From Liolophura sinensis (taxonomy: Eukaryota; Mollusca; Polyplacophora; Chitonida; Chitonidae), in NCBI RefSeq assembly GCF_032854445.1, contig NC_088305.1:627001-691000 (forward strand): a stretch of DNA of 64,000 nucleotides, in the 5' to 3' direction. A model generated the notes under the pieces. That model was not told the DNA's origin. It saw only the letters and a list, made by a program, of their open reading frames with translations, and did no database searches. Every line of letters begins with the position of its first letter. Within the stretch, counting starts at the first letter, position 1. This document shows, piece after piece, positions 12,301 through 24,300 of this stretch. A program made the position numbers and the translations under genes.

Positions 12301-15300
12301 ATTAAATGTTTCCAAACAAAGAAACAAACCATTTTTTGTTGCCAGATTGCACGTGTGCCCCTAACATGTTTACCTGTGAGAACTGCGAGTGTATACCTGC
12401 TCGACAGGAATGTGACGGCACCGATCAGTGCGGGGACGGTTCCGACGAGCTGTGTGGTAAGATAGATTTCCATAGAATAACAGATAGACAGCATTAGGGC
12501 ATTTTTGACTTCTATGCGTTGTTACGGTATTGAAAACGGCAACAGAAAACAGACTCAGTGACTCAATATTACAATGTAAACAATGCTTTATATATAAAAT
12601 GAGACGTACAGTTTTACAGACAGTTCAACAACAACAACAACAACATACACATCAGTATTACCGGTCTTTACAAGTTTCCAGTTCACCTTTGCATCCCAAG
12701 GAATGTATTCCAGGAAATCCAACGTAAAGACCATGGGATAAACACACAATCCACACAAGTCACAAATTGTCCTAGACAGGTACTTCGCCCGGTTAGCGAA
12801 TACGAACACAGTACACAGGTTACACAGAACTGGAACAGTCAAGCCTTTGAATGACGTCACACCCGCAGAGCACAACACAGGGTAAATACAGGCATGGAGG
12901 TATAATCCACTTCAGATCAGTCACAGCTCCCGCAGAAGCTCACAAACGAGCCGTTCAGAGACGTAGAGTAATGTCACCTTGTGGCAGAACGAACGTCCTT
13001 TGCAAAACTGAAAACTTCAGTTTAGAGTCCTTGACGACCTTGTCGGTCAGGTGAGGTCAGCGTGTTAAACAAATTACTCAGTCCACACTGTATAATCATA
13101 ATCAAGATCCGAACACCAATAAACGTGACTTCCGCGGAAATTCACATAAACCAGACATCAGTACTACTGTGGTACATAAACGGTGCCGGCATAAAAAACT
13201 GTCCTCCCAAATGAAACTGGCATCACCAGCTCATATCAAAATAATGGACTCGATACGAGAGCGTCTCACACTCTCCTGGCTCCCAGTGGATGCAGCAAAA
13301 ATACCTCCCCTCTGCACAGAAAACACGGCTTATATATGTGCCAGGTGGATTCAACTATTCTTAGACACAGAATTAACAGCCAATGAACAGCCAGTTAAAT
13401 AAACAGAGCCTTGAACAAGGTGCTTTCAGCCAGGTCCGCGCTGTACATATATAACAGGGCCTGTTATGCTTATAACATATAACACAAAGGTCCGAAGACT
13501 AACAGTACATGAAGACGTTAAATAGTCATACATAACAGCGTCTAACTGTTTCTTAAGGTTTTGTGAGATATTTGAAACCCAGTTTTGCTGCCACCTGCAA
13601 TTTATTTCATACATACAGATGCCTTGTTAATACATGTATATTGTACGATAGTGACAGGGATAATTTTAAAAACTGTGAATGACGTCTTGGATTGAAATGT
13701 GTCATGAAAGATTGAAGTTTTCATGCTTTACTTTGACAGTTCAGTTACACCAAGTGTTACACTAACAATTTGTTTAATTTGTCCATTTATTTATTGTGGA
13801 CCACTTACTGGTTAGAGCGTCTGTCTCAAAGCTGGGAGACTCGGGATCAATTCCGGGTCGGACCATTCCAAAGATTTTACTAAAGATACTTGTTGTTGCC
13901 CCACCTTTGGCTCAGCACTAAGAGGTTAGAGCAACGAAATAGAGCTAGTTGACCTGATGTTGGAATAATGTGACTGGGTGGCATTTCATGGCAGGCGTAT
14001 TCTGCATGACACTTCAGCGGCGGTAGCACTTCGCCCTGCCACAAGATACAGTGTACGTACCTCCATCTAATGATTACTCGTCGTCATATGCCTGAAAAAT
14101 TACGACGTCAAACCCCAAGCATACATACATGCACATCACATACTTCGTTACTTCTACTGCGGGGTTCATCAAATATTTCGTTACTTTTACTGTTGGGTTC
14201 ATCAAACAATTTGTTACTTCTACTGTGGGGTTCATCAAACAGTTTGTTACTTTTACTGTGGGATTCATCAAACAATTTGGTACTTCTACTGTGGGGTTCA
14301 TCAAACAATTTGTTACTCTTACTGTAGGCGCATTAAACCCATTGTCTTTTTAGGGGGGGGGGGATTAAATCTATCGGTAGTTTCACTTTGTCTCCTCAAA
14401 CTTTTAAACATTTTACTCATATTAATTACTATGAATGGCGACTCCGTTTGGGGTTCAGTAACATCTTGCATTTTCTCAGCCTGGCCTTAAAATCTTTAAA
14501 ATATACTACAGCATCTTTTACTTCCGATTAGCGAATCTCATCAGTGCATTTCCAGGAATTATAAACGCCATGTATGTCACCTAACCTGCAAATTTCTACT
14601 CTTGAAACATATTCACTTAAAACAAAACGATGACTGATATAAATTTGCAAGACACCGGATTTCCGTGGTTATTTGTGACCGTGTGCCAGATACCACACTG
14701 TCGTCATTGTTCTGGTTTTACTCTGTCTTCTGCAGTCTTTTATATCGCTACATTTAGTCTTCATTTGTAAACCTAATAGCCACATTCGCTCTGGGCTCTT
14801 TGTAGTTTGTGATCAGAATCAGTTTGGCTGCGATAGTGGAACCTGTATCAACGCTACCCAGGTGTGCGACGGGAACATGGATTGTACTGACAACTCCGAT
14901 GAGACAGGTTGTTTCATATCAACCCCAACAAGTAAGGCTGGAAGAAACATGAGCCCAACTCAGTAACGCAACACAGTTTCATATCAAAGAGCACATTTTA
15001 AAGCATTTGGGTTATCGAATATACACAAACCATTTCTTCGCAGAATTCGCATTATGAAACAAATTGGATCACGCCGGCAGAAAAGCATATTGTTACTAAA
15101 TTGCTATAGTAGACACAATTTCCGTAAAATTTAACTTTATTTCCCTTTATTCCTTAATAAATGTTTGGGTTTTGTATTATACATATACATATATCTACAT
15201 TCATAATAATGAAAGTTTGCTAAAGTCTGATTTTTTTCAGTTCCCAAACGTTTTGGACTTTGATACATTTTAACAGTTATCAAAAGTCCCCAGTTTTAAA

Positions 15301-18300
15301 CCCATTAAGTTACGTAGCATTGTTACCCAGCTGGTAGAATAAGCGGAAACAAACAACAACGTAACCTGCATAAACAAAACCGTCTAATTTGTCCTAAAAC
15401 TAAAGTAATACATATCTATCATTTAAATTTGTTATCACCTTTACATTGGATCAAGACAGTTTGTTTAAATCTTCATCGGCACTGTGGTTTGTGGAAGTCA
15501 AACCTTTCAGAGTAAATATATGATCATAATGGCGCTTCAGTTTTTATGTTATACAGTATACGGGCACACTATTAGTAACTTAAGTAGCTTTAACAGTGAA
15601 CCGAAACATTGACTTTCAGATTTCCCACCCACACCCACTGCCACTGTTCCAGTTGAACTAGCATGTTCGGCCATGGATGGCTCAAAAAGCGAAGTTGTTT
15701 CTACAGAGAGCATGATCGTTTCCAGCAATCAGGACCAGGTGGATTTACTGGGACCAGAAGGTTCTCCCTGGACTTCAGACCCTCTGGACAATGCGCCCAC
15801 GGTTACTGTAACCCTTGGCCCAAGTGAAGTTGTTACCATGGGCAGTGTTGAACTGTCTCAACCAGACACGGCGAATGTTGACTCATTTGAAATCAAACTG
15901 GCTTTGGAGAATGGGACCACAGTGCCTTTCACCATATCAAACCATCCCTCAGGCGTAAGTTTTGTTATGGATCAACACGTGACTGTACAGTAATCATCGC
16001 CTTTTAGATCGATTATAACTCACTCTCCTTGCGTCACTTTTTGAACTTAGAGATCATAATTAGTCTTTTAACTTTAAACGCTTTCTGCGTTGTATTTATG
16101 CATTTATTCGACTGGAGTTTTAGGCCGTACTCACCAATATTTCACTTATACAACAACGACTGTCAGCATTTTGGTGGGAGAACAACTGCCTTAGCCCGGG
16201 GAAACCCACGACCGTCCGCAGGTTGCTGTCCCAAGTTCATCCCAAGTTCTGAGTTACATTTTAGTACGTCCAGGATATTCAGTTGCAATGAAAACATGCA
16301 AGATTGAAAGTCAAATACACCAAAAAGACAAAGTAGAAAACTCCTGAATAAGTAAAGCAGTAACAGTTCACTCTTCTCTCCATATGAAACCTACACTATA
16401 TCAACATCGTACTAAATTCACACGGTTATTATAATGAGCTGGCAAAGGGTTTCTGCACAGGAAAGAGGTGCCGTAAATGCCAAATGTTGATATTAATGTC
16501 TTCTGATTTACACCTGTACTGTATTTTGTTTCTTTTATCTTCCTTTTAGAAATTCAATGTTGGGGACGTTGTTGCTTTTCCTGTTCAGATTATGGTCACA
16601 CAAGTCATAATTGTTTTCTCCAAAGCTGAACCACAACAACCGCTGTCTGTCAAAATGACGGTCAAGAAATGTGTCTACTTAACAGAAAGTAAGTGACGAC
16701 GTAACACGTGTCCACGTGTTAGAGGATAAAACGTAAATGTAACCATTATTAAGAGCCTTAGGAAGTCGATATAAAAGTGATCAAGTCAATTACACATTTC
16801 GATACTGATATAAGCATCATGATCAGTTGAAATTCGTAAGAGAATAGAACCAAGAAAACACTCCTGCCATGTTATACAGCTACTTAATCCCTTTTCAGCA
16901 ATAACGTAGGAACAGATGCTATTTTAGCAGAATTACCAAAAATGACAGACTGCCGGAAAACAATTTTACAATTATTTGTATAATTGTAAGCCTTTGATAT
17001 ATTTGAATAATTTCTATAACTCTTTTGCAAAGTCCTACATTTTGCAAAAAACATCAAATACCATCGTCCTCAATATAATACAGTACAACCACAGCGTCTA
17101 TAACGTTTACAGCATAGTGAACCATTCAAGGCCTCTTTACACAGTCAAGACGAAATGGGCAAACTGTTATTAGCTATGAATCTATACATAGACTTGGTCA
17201 GTGTGCTTGCCGAAAAATACTTGTTAGATAATTCTAAATTTAAACAATTTGCCTTAAACCGTCAATCGTATATTAAAAGACGTAGTCTTGGTTTTAACGA
17301 TTGCATTTGTATGCCAGGTACAACTCCATCTGTGTGTGAGATTGTTGAGGGCATGACAGACCCAACTGTCATACCGGATGAGAGCATTTCCACAAACGAC
17401 GATAACACAGATGTTAGCAAGTTGAGACCCACGAGTGAAGAACCGTACACGAGCCGCGCTCCCAGACCAAGTGTTACTGTAACACTGTCACCGATCAGTG
17501 AGGTGCCCTTGGGAAGTGTTAGCCTGTTGCCAAAATCTCCTGAGAGTAACATCAAAAAGTTTACTGTGGAAATTCAGCCGCTGGGATCTGAAGAATTTAC
17601 GGCATACGAAGGACCAGAATCGCCTCTGAAGGTAAAATCTACATGCGTGGACAGCATTAATGATAATTACAAAATGCATTATGCACAGGTGTGGACAAGA
17701 TAAAGGAGCAGTTGTTAGAAAACGGACACTAAAAATATGTCCGAAAAAAGTTGTGGCGTATCATTATATTTGTAGCTTAGTTCATGCTGGAATAATTACG
17801 TATTGTTAAAGTAAAGAGGCAAAAGAAAGGTAAAAGTTCCCTTGTATTGTAATGTGTGACGATGTTCCCTTGGCAAAAGAATGGTTCGTTCTTAATAATG
17901 TTGAGTTGCTGGAGACGAAGTGGGTAAAATTGCTGTTATATTTGACAGGAGATTGACGGTACTGAGAGTCTGGTATTCCCGCCTGAAGTTACAGCACAAC
18001 GCATCAGAGTGGTCGTTTCTGAGAAGGTTGACCCTGAGTCCCCTGTGAACTTCAAACTTGATGTCCGCGCCTGCTTTAAGACCAGTAGGTTTCTAAGAGA
18101 AGCTAACTTCCTGTACCAAAGAACCATTACACACCTTCAACAAGATTTGCCCCTTACAGAAATATTATGTGCGACTTTGTAGTTTAGAGTTATGGCATTT
18201 TTGTGTTGACATTAAAATCCAAAAGACTGTTGTGTGGTGATGAAAAATAATATTCTTCAGGGTGTAATCTGTCTTGTTAATCGCATAACGTTCTGTAACT

Positions 18301-21300
18301 GCTGTTATAATTTCTTGTATTTGATACCCCACAGCAACAACAACGCCAAGGGTTACACCATTTACCAGTGTACAACCTGCTCCGGGAACACCGAGTGTGA
18401 TTTTGCCACCTGGTACACCATCTGTAGTACAGCCACCTGTCACTCCAAGCGTGATACTACCACCGCTGACACCGAGCGTCAAACCTCCTCCAGGAACACC
18501 GAGTGTGATTTTGCCACCTGGTACCCCGACGGTGGTGACCTTGCCAAGCACAACTAGTTCGTTTACACCTGCTCCTTCTTGCCTGGATGTAGAAGGTGTT
18601 GTAGGAGAAGACGTCCCTACAGAGAGTATGTCCGTGTCTAGTAATCAAGACCAAGTAGATCTACTGGGACAGGAAGGTTCCTCCTGGACTTCAAACCCCT
18701 CAGATGTGGAGCCATCTGTCACGGTGACAGTAGACGAGGAAGGCTCAGGGGCTGTAGGTAGCCTGAGACTTCCTGGTGTAGGAACAGAAAATGTGAAAGA
18801 CTTCCTCATCATGTTGGTTGATAAAGACGACAACATGACACCCTTTGTACCAGAGTATCGTCCATCTGGTGTAAGTATGAAAAGGTGTCTTCCTCTGGTG
18901 TGTTATGGATTTTTTGTTACTGATTTTGTGTATGTATCGAATAATGAAGAAATCGGAAATGTTTGTGTCGTTCCCGCCTTTCCTACCAGTAACGTTCCTT
19001 CATATTTGTTGTTTCAGACGTTTAACGTTGGAGAGCTGGTTGTTTTCCCGGTTGACACGGTGGTTGCCAAAGTAAAGATACTTATTGAGAAGACAAGTCC
19101 CCTTCTACCAGTTTCAACAAAATTATCCGTGAAGAAATGTGTACCCGTCAGTGAAGGTAAGTGGTTATGCCTCTTTTCGCAGCCTAAACGATGTAGCATT
19201 ATGTTGTTTTTGGCTATGAATTTATACATAGAACTGATCAGTTTGGTGGCCGGAGGATACTTGTTTAGAGAATTCTAACAGTTTATCTTAAATCGTGTAT
19301 CTTATGTTACAAGACATAGTGCTGTTTTTGACGATTGTACTTGTATGTCAGGTACAACTCCGTCTGTGTGTGAGATTGTTGAGGGCATGGCGGACCCAAC
19401 TGTCATACCGGATGAGAGCATTTCCACAAACGACGATAACACAGATGTTAGCAAGTTGAGACCCACGAGTGAAGAACCGTACACGAGCCGCGCTCCCAGA
19501 CCAAGTGTTACTGTAACACTGTCACCGATCAGTGAGGTGCCCTTGGGAAGTGTTAGCCTGTTGCCAAAATCTCCTGAGAGTAACATCAAAAAGTTTACTG
19601 TGGAAATTCAGCCGCTGGGATCTGAAGAATTTACGGCATACGAAGGACCAGAATCGCCTCTGAAGGTAAAATCTACATGCGCGGACAGCATTAATGATAA
19701 TTACAAAATGCATTATGCACAGGTGTGGACAATATAAAGGAGCAGTTGTTAGAAAACGGACACTAAAAATATGTCCGAAAAAAGTTGTGGCGTATCATTA
19801 TATTTGTAGCTTAGTTCATGCTAGAATAATTACGTATTGTTAAAGTAAAGATGTAAAAGAAAGGTAAAAGTTCCCTTGTATTGTAATGTGTGACGATGTT
19901 CCCTTGGCAAAAGAATGGTTCGTTCTTAATAATGTTGAGTTGCTGGAGACGAAGTGGGTAAAATTGCTGTTATATTTGACAGGAGATTGACGGTACTGAG
20001 AGTCTGGTATTCCCGCCTGAAGTTACAGCACAACGCATCAGAGTGATCGTTTCTGAGAAGGTTGACCCTGAGTCCCCTGTGAACTTCAAACTTGATGTCC
20101 GCGCCTGCTTTAAGACCAGTAGGTTTCTAAGAGAAGCTAACTTCCTGTACCAAAGAACCATTACACACCTTCAACAAGATTTGCCCCTTACAGAAATATT
20201 ATGTGCGACTTTGTAGTTTAGAGTTATGGCATTTTTGTGTTGACATTAAAATCCAAAAGACTGTTGTGTGGTGATGAAAAATAATATTCTTCAGGGTGTA
20301 ATCTGTCTTGTTAATCGCATAACGTTCTGTAACTGGTGTTATAATTTCTTGTATTTGATACCCCACAGCAACAACAACGCCAAGGGTTACACCATTTACC
20401 AGTGTACAACCTCCTCCGGGAACACCGAGTGTGATTTTGCCACCTGGTACACCATCTGTAGTACAGCCACCTGTCACTCCAAGCGTGATACTACCACCGC
20501 TGACACCGAGCGTCAAACCTCCTCCAGGAACACCGAGTGTGATTTTGCCACCTGGTACCCCGACGGTGGTGACCTTGCCAAGCACAACTAGTTCGTTTAC
20601 ACCTGCTCCTTCTTGCCTGGATGTAGAAGGTGTTGTAGGAGAAGACGTCCCTACAGAGAGTATGTCCGTGTCTAGTAATCAAGACCAAGTAGATCTACTG
20701 GGACAGGAAGGTTCCTCCTGGACTTCAAGCCCCTCAGATGTGGAGCCATCTGTCACGGTGACAGTAGACGAGGAAGGCTCAGGGGCTGTAGGTAGCCTGA
20801 GACTTCCTGGTGTAGGAACAGAAAATGTGAAAGACTTCCTCATCATGTTGGTTGATAAAGACGACAACATGACACCCTTTGTACCAGAGTATCGTCCATC
20901 TGGTGTAAGTATGAAAAGGTGTCTTCCTCTGGTGTGTTATGGATTTTTTGTTACTGATTTTGTGTATGTATCGAATAATGAAGAAATCGGAAATGTTTGT
21001 GTCGTTCCCGCCTTTCCTACCAGTAACGTTCCTTCATATTTGTTGTTTCAGACGTTTAACGTTGGAGAGCTGGTTGTTTTCCCGGTTGACACGGTGGTTG
21101 CCAAAGTAAAGATACTTATTGAGAAGACAAGTCCCCTTCTACCAGTTTCAACAAAATTATCCGTGAAGAAATGTGTACCCGTCAGTGAAGGTAAGTGGTT
21201 ATGCCTCTTTTCGCAGCCTAAACGATGTAGCATTATGTTGTTTTTGGCTATGAATTTATACATAGAACTGATCAGTTTGGTGGCCGGAGGATACTTGTTT

Positions 21301-24300
21301 AGAGAATTCTAACAGTTTATCTTAAATCGTGTATCTTATGTTACAAGACATAGTGCTGTTTTTAACGATTGTACTTGTATGTCAGGTACAACTCCGTCTG
21401 TGTGTGAGATTGTTGAGGGCATGGCGGACCCAACTGTCATACCGGATGAGAGCATTTCCACAAACGACGATAACACAGATGTTAGCAAGTTGAGACCCAC
21501 GAGTGAAGAACCGTACACGAGCCGCGCTCCCAGACCAAGTGTTACTGTAACACTGTCACCGATCAGTGAGGTGCCCTTGGGAAGTGTTAGCCTGTTGCCA
21601 AAATCTCCTGAGAGTAACATCAAAAAGTTTACTGTGGAAATTCAGCCGCTGGGATCTGAAGAATTTACGGCATACGAAGGACCAGAATCGCCTCTGAAGG
21701 TAAAATCTACATGCGCGGACAGCATTAATGATAATTACAAAATGCATTATGCACAGGTGTGGACAATATAAAGGAGCAGTTGTTAGAAAACGGACACTAA
21801 AAATATGTCCGAAAAAAGTTGTGGCGTATCATTATATTTGTAGCTTAGTTCATGCTAGAATAATTACGTATTGTTAAAGTAAAGATGTAAAAGAAAGGTA
21901 AAAGTTCCCTTGTATTGTAATGTGTGACGATGTTCCCTTGGCAAAAGAATGGTTCGTTCTTAATAATGTTGAGTTGCTGGAGACGAAGTGGGTAAAATTG
22001 CTGTTATATTTGACAGGAGATTGACGGTACTGAGAGTCTGGTATTCCCGCCTGAAGTTACAGCACAACGCATCAGAGTGATCGTTTCTGAGAAGGTTGAC
22101 CCTGAGTCCCCTGTGAACTTCAAACTTGATGTCCGCGCCTGCTTTAAGACCAGTAGGTTTCTAAGAGAAGCTAACTTCCTGTACCAAAGAACCATTACAC
22201 ACCTTCAACAAGATTTGCCCCTTACAGAAATATTATGTGCGACTTTGTAGTTTAGAGTTATGGCATTTTTGTGTTGACATTAAAATCCAAAAGACTGTTG
22301 TGTGGTGATGAAAAATAATATTCTTCAGGGTGTAATCTGTCTTGTTAATCGCATAACGTTCTGTAACTGGTGTTATAATTTCTTGTATTTGATACCCCAC
22401 AGCAACAACAACGCCAAGGGTTACACCATTTACCAGTGTACAACCTCCTCCGGGAACACCGAGTGTGATTTTGCCACCTGGTACACCATCTGTAGTACAG
22501 CCACCTGTCACTCCAAGCGTGATACTACCACCGCTGACACCGAGCGTCAAACCTCCTCCAGGAACACCGAGTGTGATTTTGCCACCTGGTACCCCGACGG
22601 TGGTGACCTTGCCAAGCACAACTAGTTCGTTTACACCTGCTCCTTCTTGCCTGGATGTAGAAGGTGTTGTAGGAGAAGACGTCCCTACAGAGAGTATGTC
22701 CGTGTCTAGTAATCAAGACCAAGTAGATCTACTGGGACAGGAAGGTTCCTCCTGGACTTCAAGCCCCTCAGATGTGGAGCCATCTGTCACGGTGACAGTA
22801 GACGAGGAAGGCTCAGGGGCTGTAGGTAGCCTGAGACTTCCTGGTGTAGGAACAGAAAATGTGAAAGACTTCCTCATCATGTTGGTTGATAAAGACGACA
22901 ACATGACACCCTTTGTACCAGAGTATCGTCCATCTGGTGTAAGTATGAAAAGGTGTCTTCCTCTGGTGTGTTATGGATTTTTTGTTACTGATTTTGTGTA
23001 TGTATCGAATAATGAAGAAATCGGAAATGTTTGTGTCGTTCCCGCCTTTCCTACCAGTAACGTTCCTTCATATTTGTTGTTTCAGACGTTTAACGTTGGA
23101 GAGCTGGTTGTTTTCCCGGTTGACACGGTGGTTGCCAAAGTAAAGATACTTATTGAGAAGACAAGTCCCCTTCTACCAGTTTCAACAAAATTATCCGTGA
23201 AGAAATGTGTACCCGTCAGTGAAGGTAAGTGGTTATGCCTCTCTTCGCAGCCTAAACGATGTAGCATTATGTTGTTTTTGGCTATGAATTTATACATAGA
23301 ACTGATCAGTTTGGTGGCCGGAGGATACTTGTTTAGAGAATTCTAACAGTTTATCTTAAATCGTGTATCTTATGTTACAAGACATAGTGCTGTTTTTAAC
23401 GATTGTACTTGTATGTCAGGTACAACTCCGTCTGTGTGTGAGATTGTTGAGGGCATGGCGGACCCAACTGTCATACCGGATGAGAGCATTTCCACAAACG
23501 ACGATAACACAGATGTTAGCAAGTTGAGACCCACGAGTGAAGAACCGTACACGAGCCGCGCTCCCAGACCAAGTGTTACTGTAACACTGTCACCGATCAG
23601 TGAGGTGCCCTTGGGAAGTGTTAGCCTGTTGCCAAAATCTCCTGAGAGTAACATCAAAAAGTTTACTGTGGAAATTCAGCCGCTGGGATCTGAAGAATTT
23701 ACGGCATACGAAGGACCAGAATCGCCTCTGAAGGTAAAATCTACATGCGCGGACAGCATTAATGATAATTACAAAATGCATTATGCACAGGTGTGGACAA
23801 GATAAAGGAGCAGTTGTTAGAAAACGGACACTAAAAATATGTCCGAAAAAAGTTGTGGCGTATCATTATATTTGTAGCTTAGTTCATGCTAGAATAATTA
23901 CGTATTGTTAAAGTAAAGATGCAAAAGAAAGGTAAAAGTTCCCTTGTATTGTAATGTGTGACGATGTTCCCTTGGCAAAAGAATGGTTCGTTCTTAATAA
24001 TGTTGAGTTGCTGGAGACGAAGTGGGTAAAATTGCTGTTATATTTGACAGGAGATTGACGGTACTGAGAGTCTGGTATTCCCGCCTGAAGTTACAGCACA
24101 ACGCATCAGAGTGATCGTTTCTGAGAAGGTTGACCCTGAGTCCCCTGTGAACTTCAAACTTGATGTCCGCGCCTGCTTTAAGACCAGTAGGTTTCTAAGA
24201 GAAGCTAACTTCCTGTACCAAAGAACCATTACACACCTTCAACAAGATTTGCCCCTTACAGAAATATTATGTGCGACTTTGTAGTTTAGAGTTATGGCAT

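Larger units (their letters stand above)
12457..14805 (+). other. Intron between LDLa5 and LDLa6
   Basis: A 2.35-kb intron, the longest in the window. It holds a (CAA)n tract, the SINE at 13797-14130 and the 33-bp minisatellite. The segment 12600-13600 has a more even base composition than neighbouring introns and may be an old mobile element, but no terminal repeats or coding remains were recognised. Confidence 0.7.

Noticed and set aside
12530-13402. Possible coding remains of a transposon in the LDLa5-LDLa6 intron
   Set aside because: Only short chance open frames; no transposase or reverse-transcriptase motif and no terminal repeats were seen.
13801-13870. Possible tRNA gene (box A and box B)
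   Set aside because: The promoter boxes are embedded in a longer SINE body with a repeat tail and no complete cloverleaf was found.
14070-14353. Several open frames with 11-residue repeats on both strands
   Set aside because: They are products of the 33-bp minisatellite, whose period is a multiple of three.
18165-18551. Recurrent 128-codon minus-strand open frame, glycine-rich and collagen-like in look, in every array unit
   Set aside because: It is the antisense of the Pro/Thr linker in exon C plus intron; it exists only because the linker codons are periodic and it has no splice or start context.
18234-18557. 107-codon plus-strand open frame over the intron and linker, repeated in each unit
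   Set aside because: It is out of frame with the exon C reading that yields the conserved domain and crosses the acceptor at 18334.
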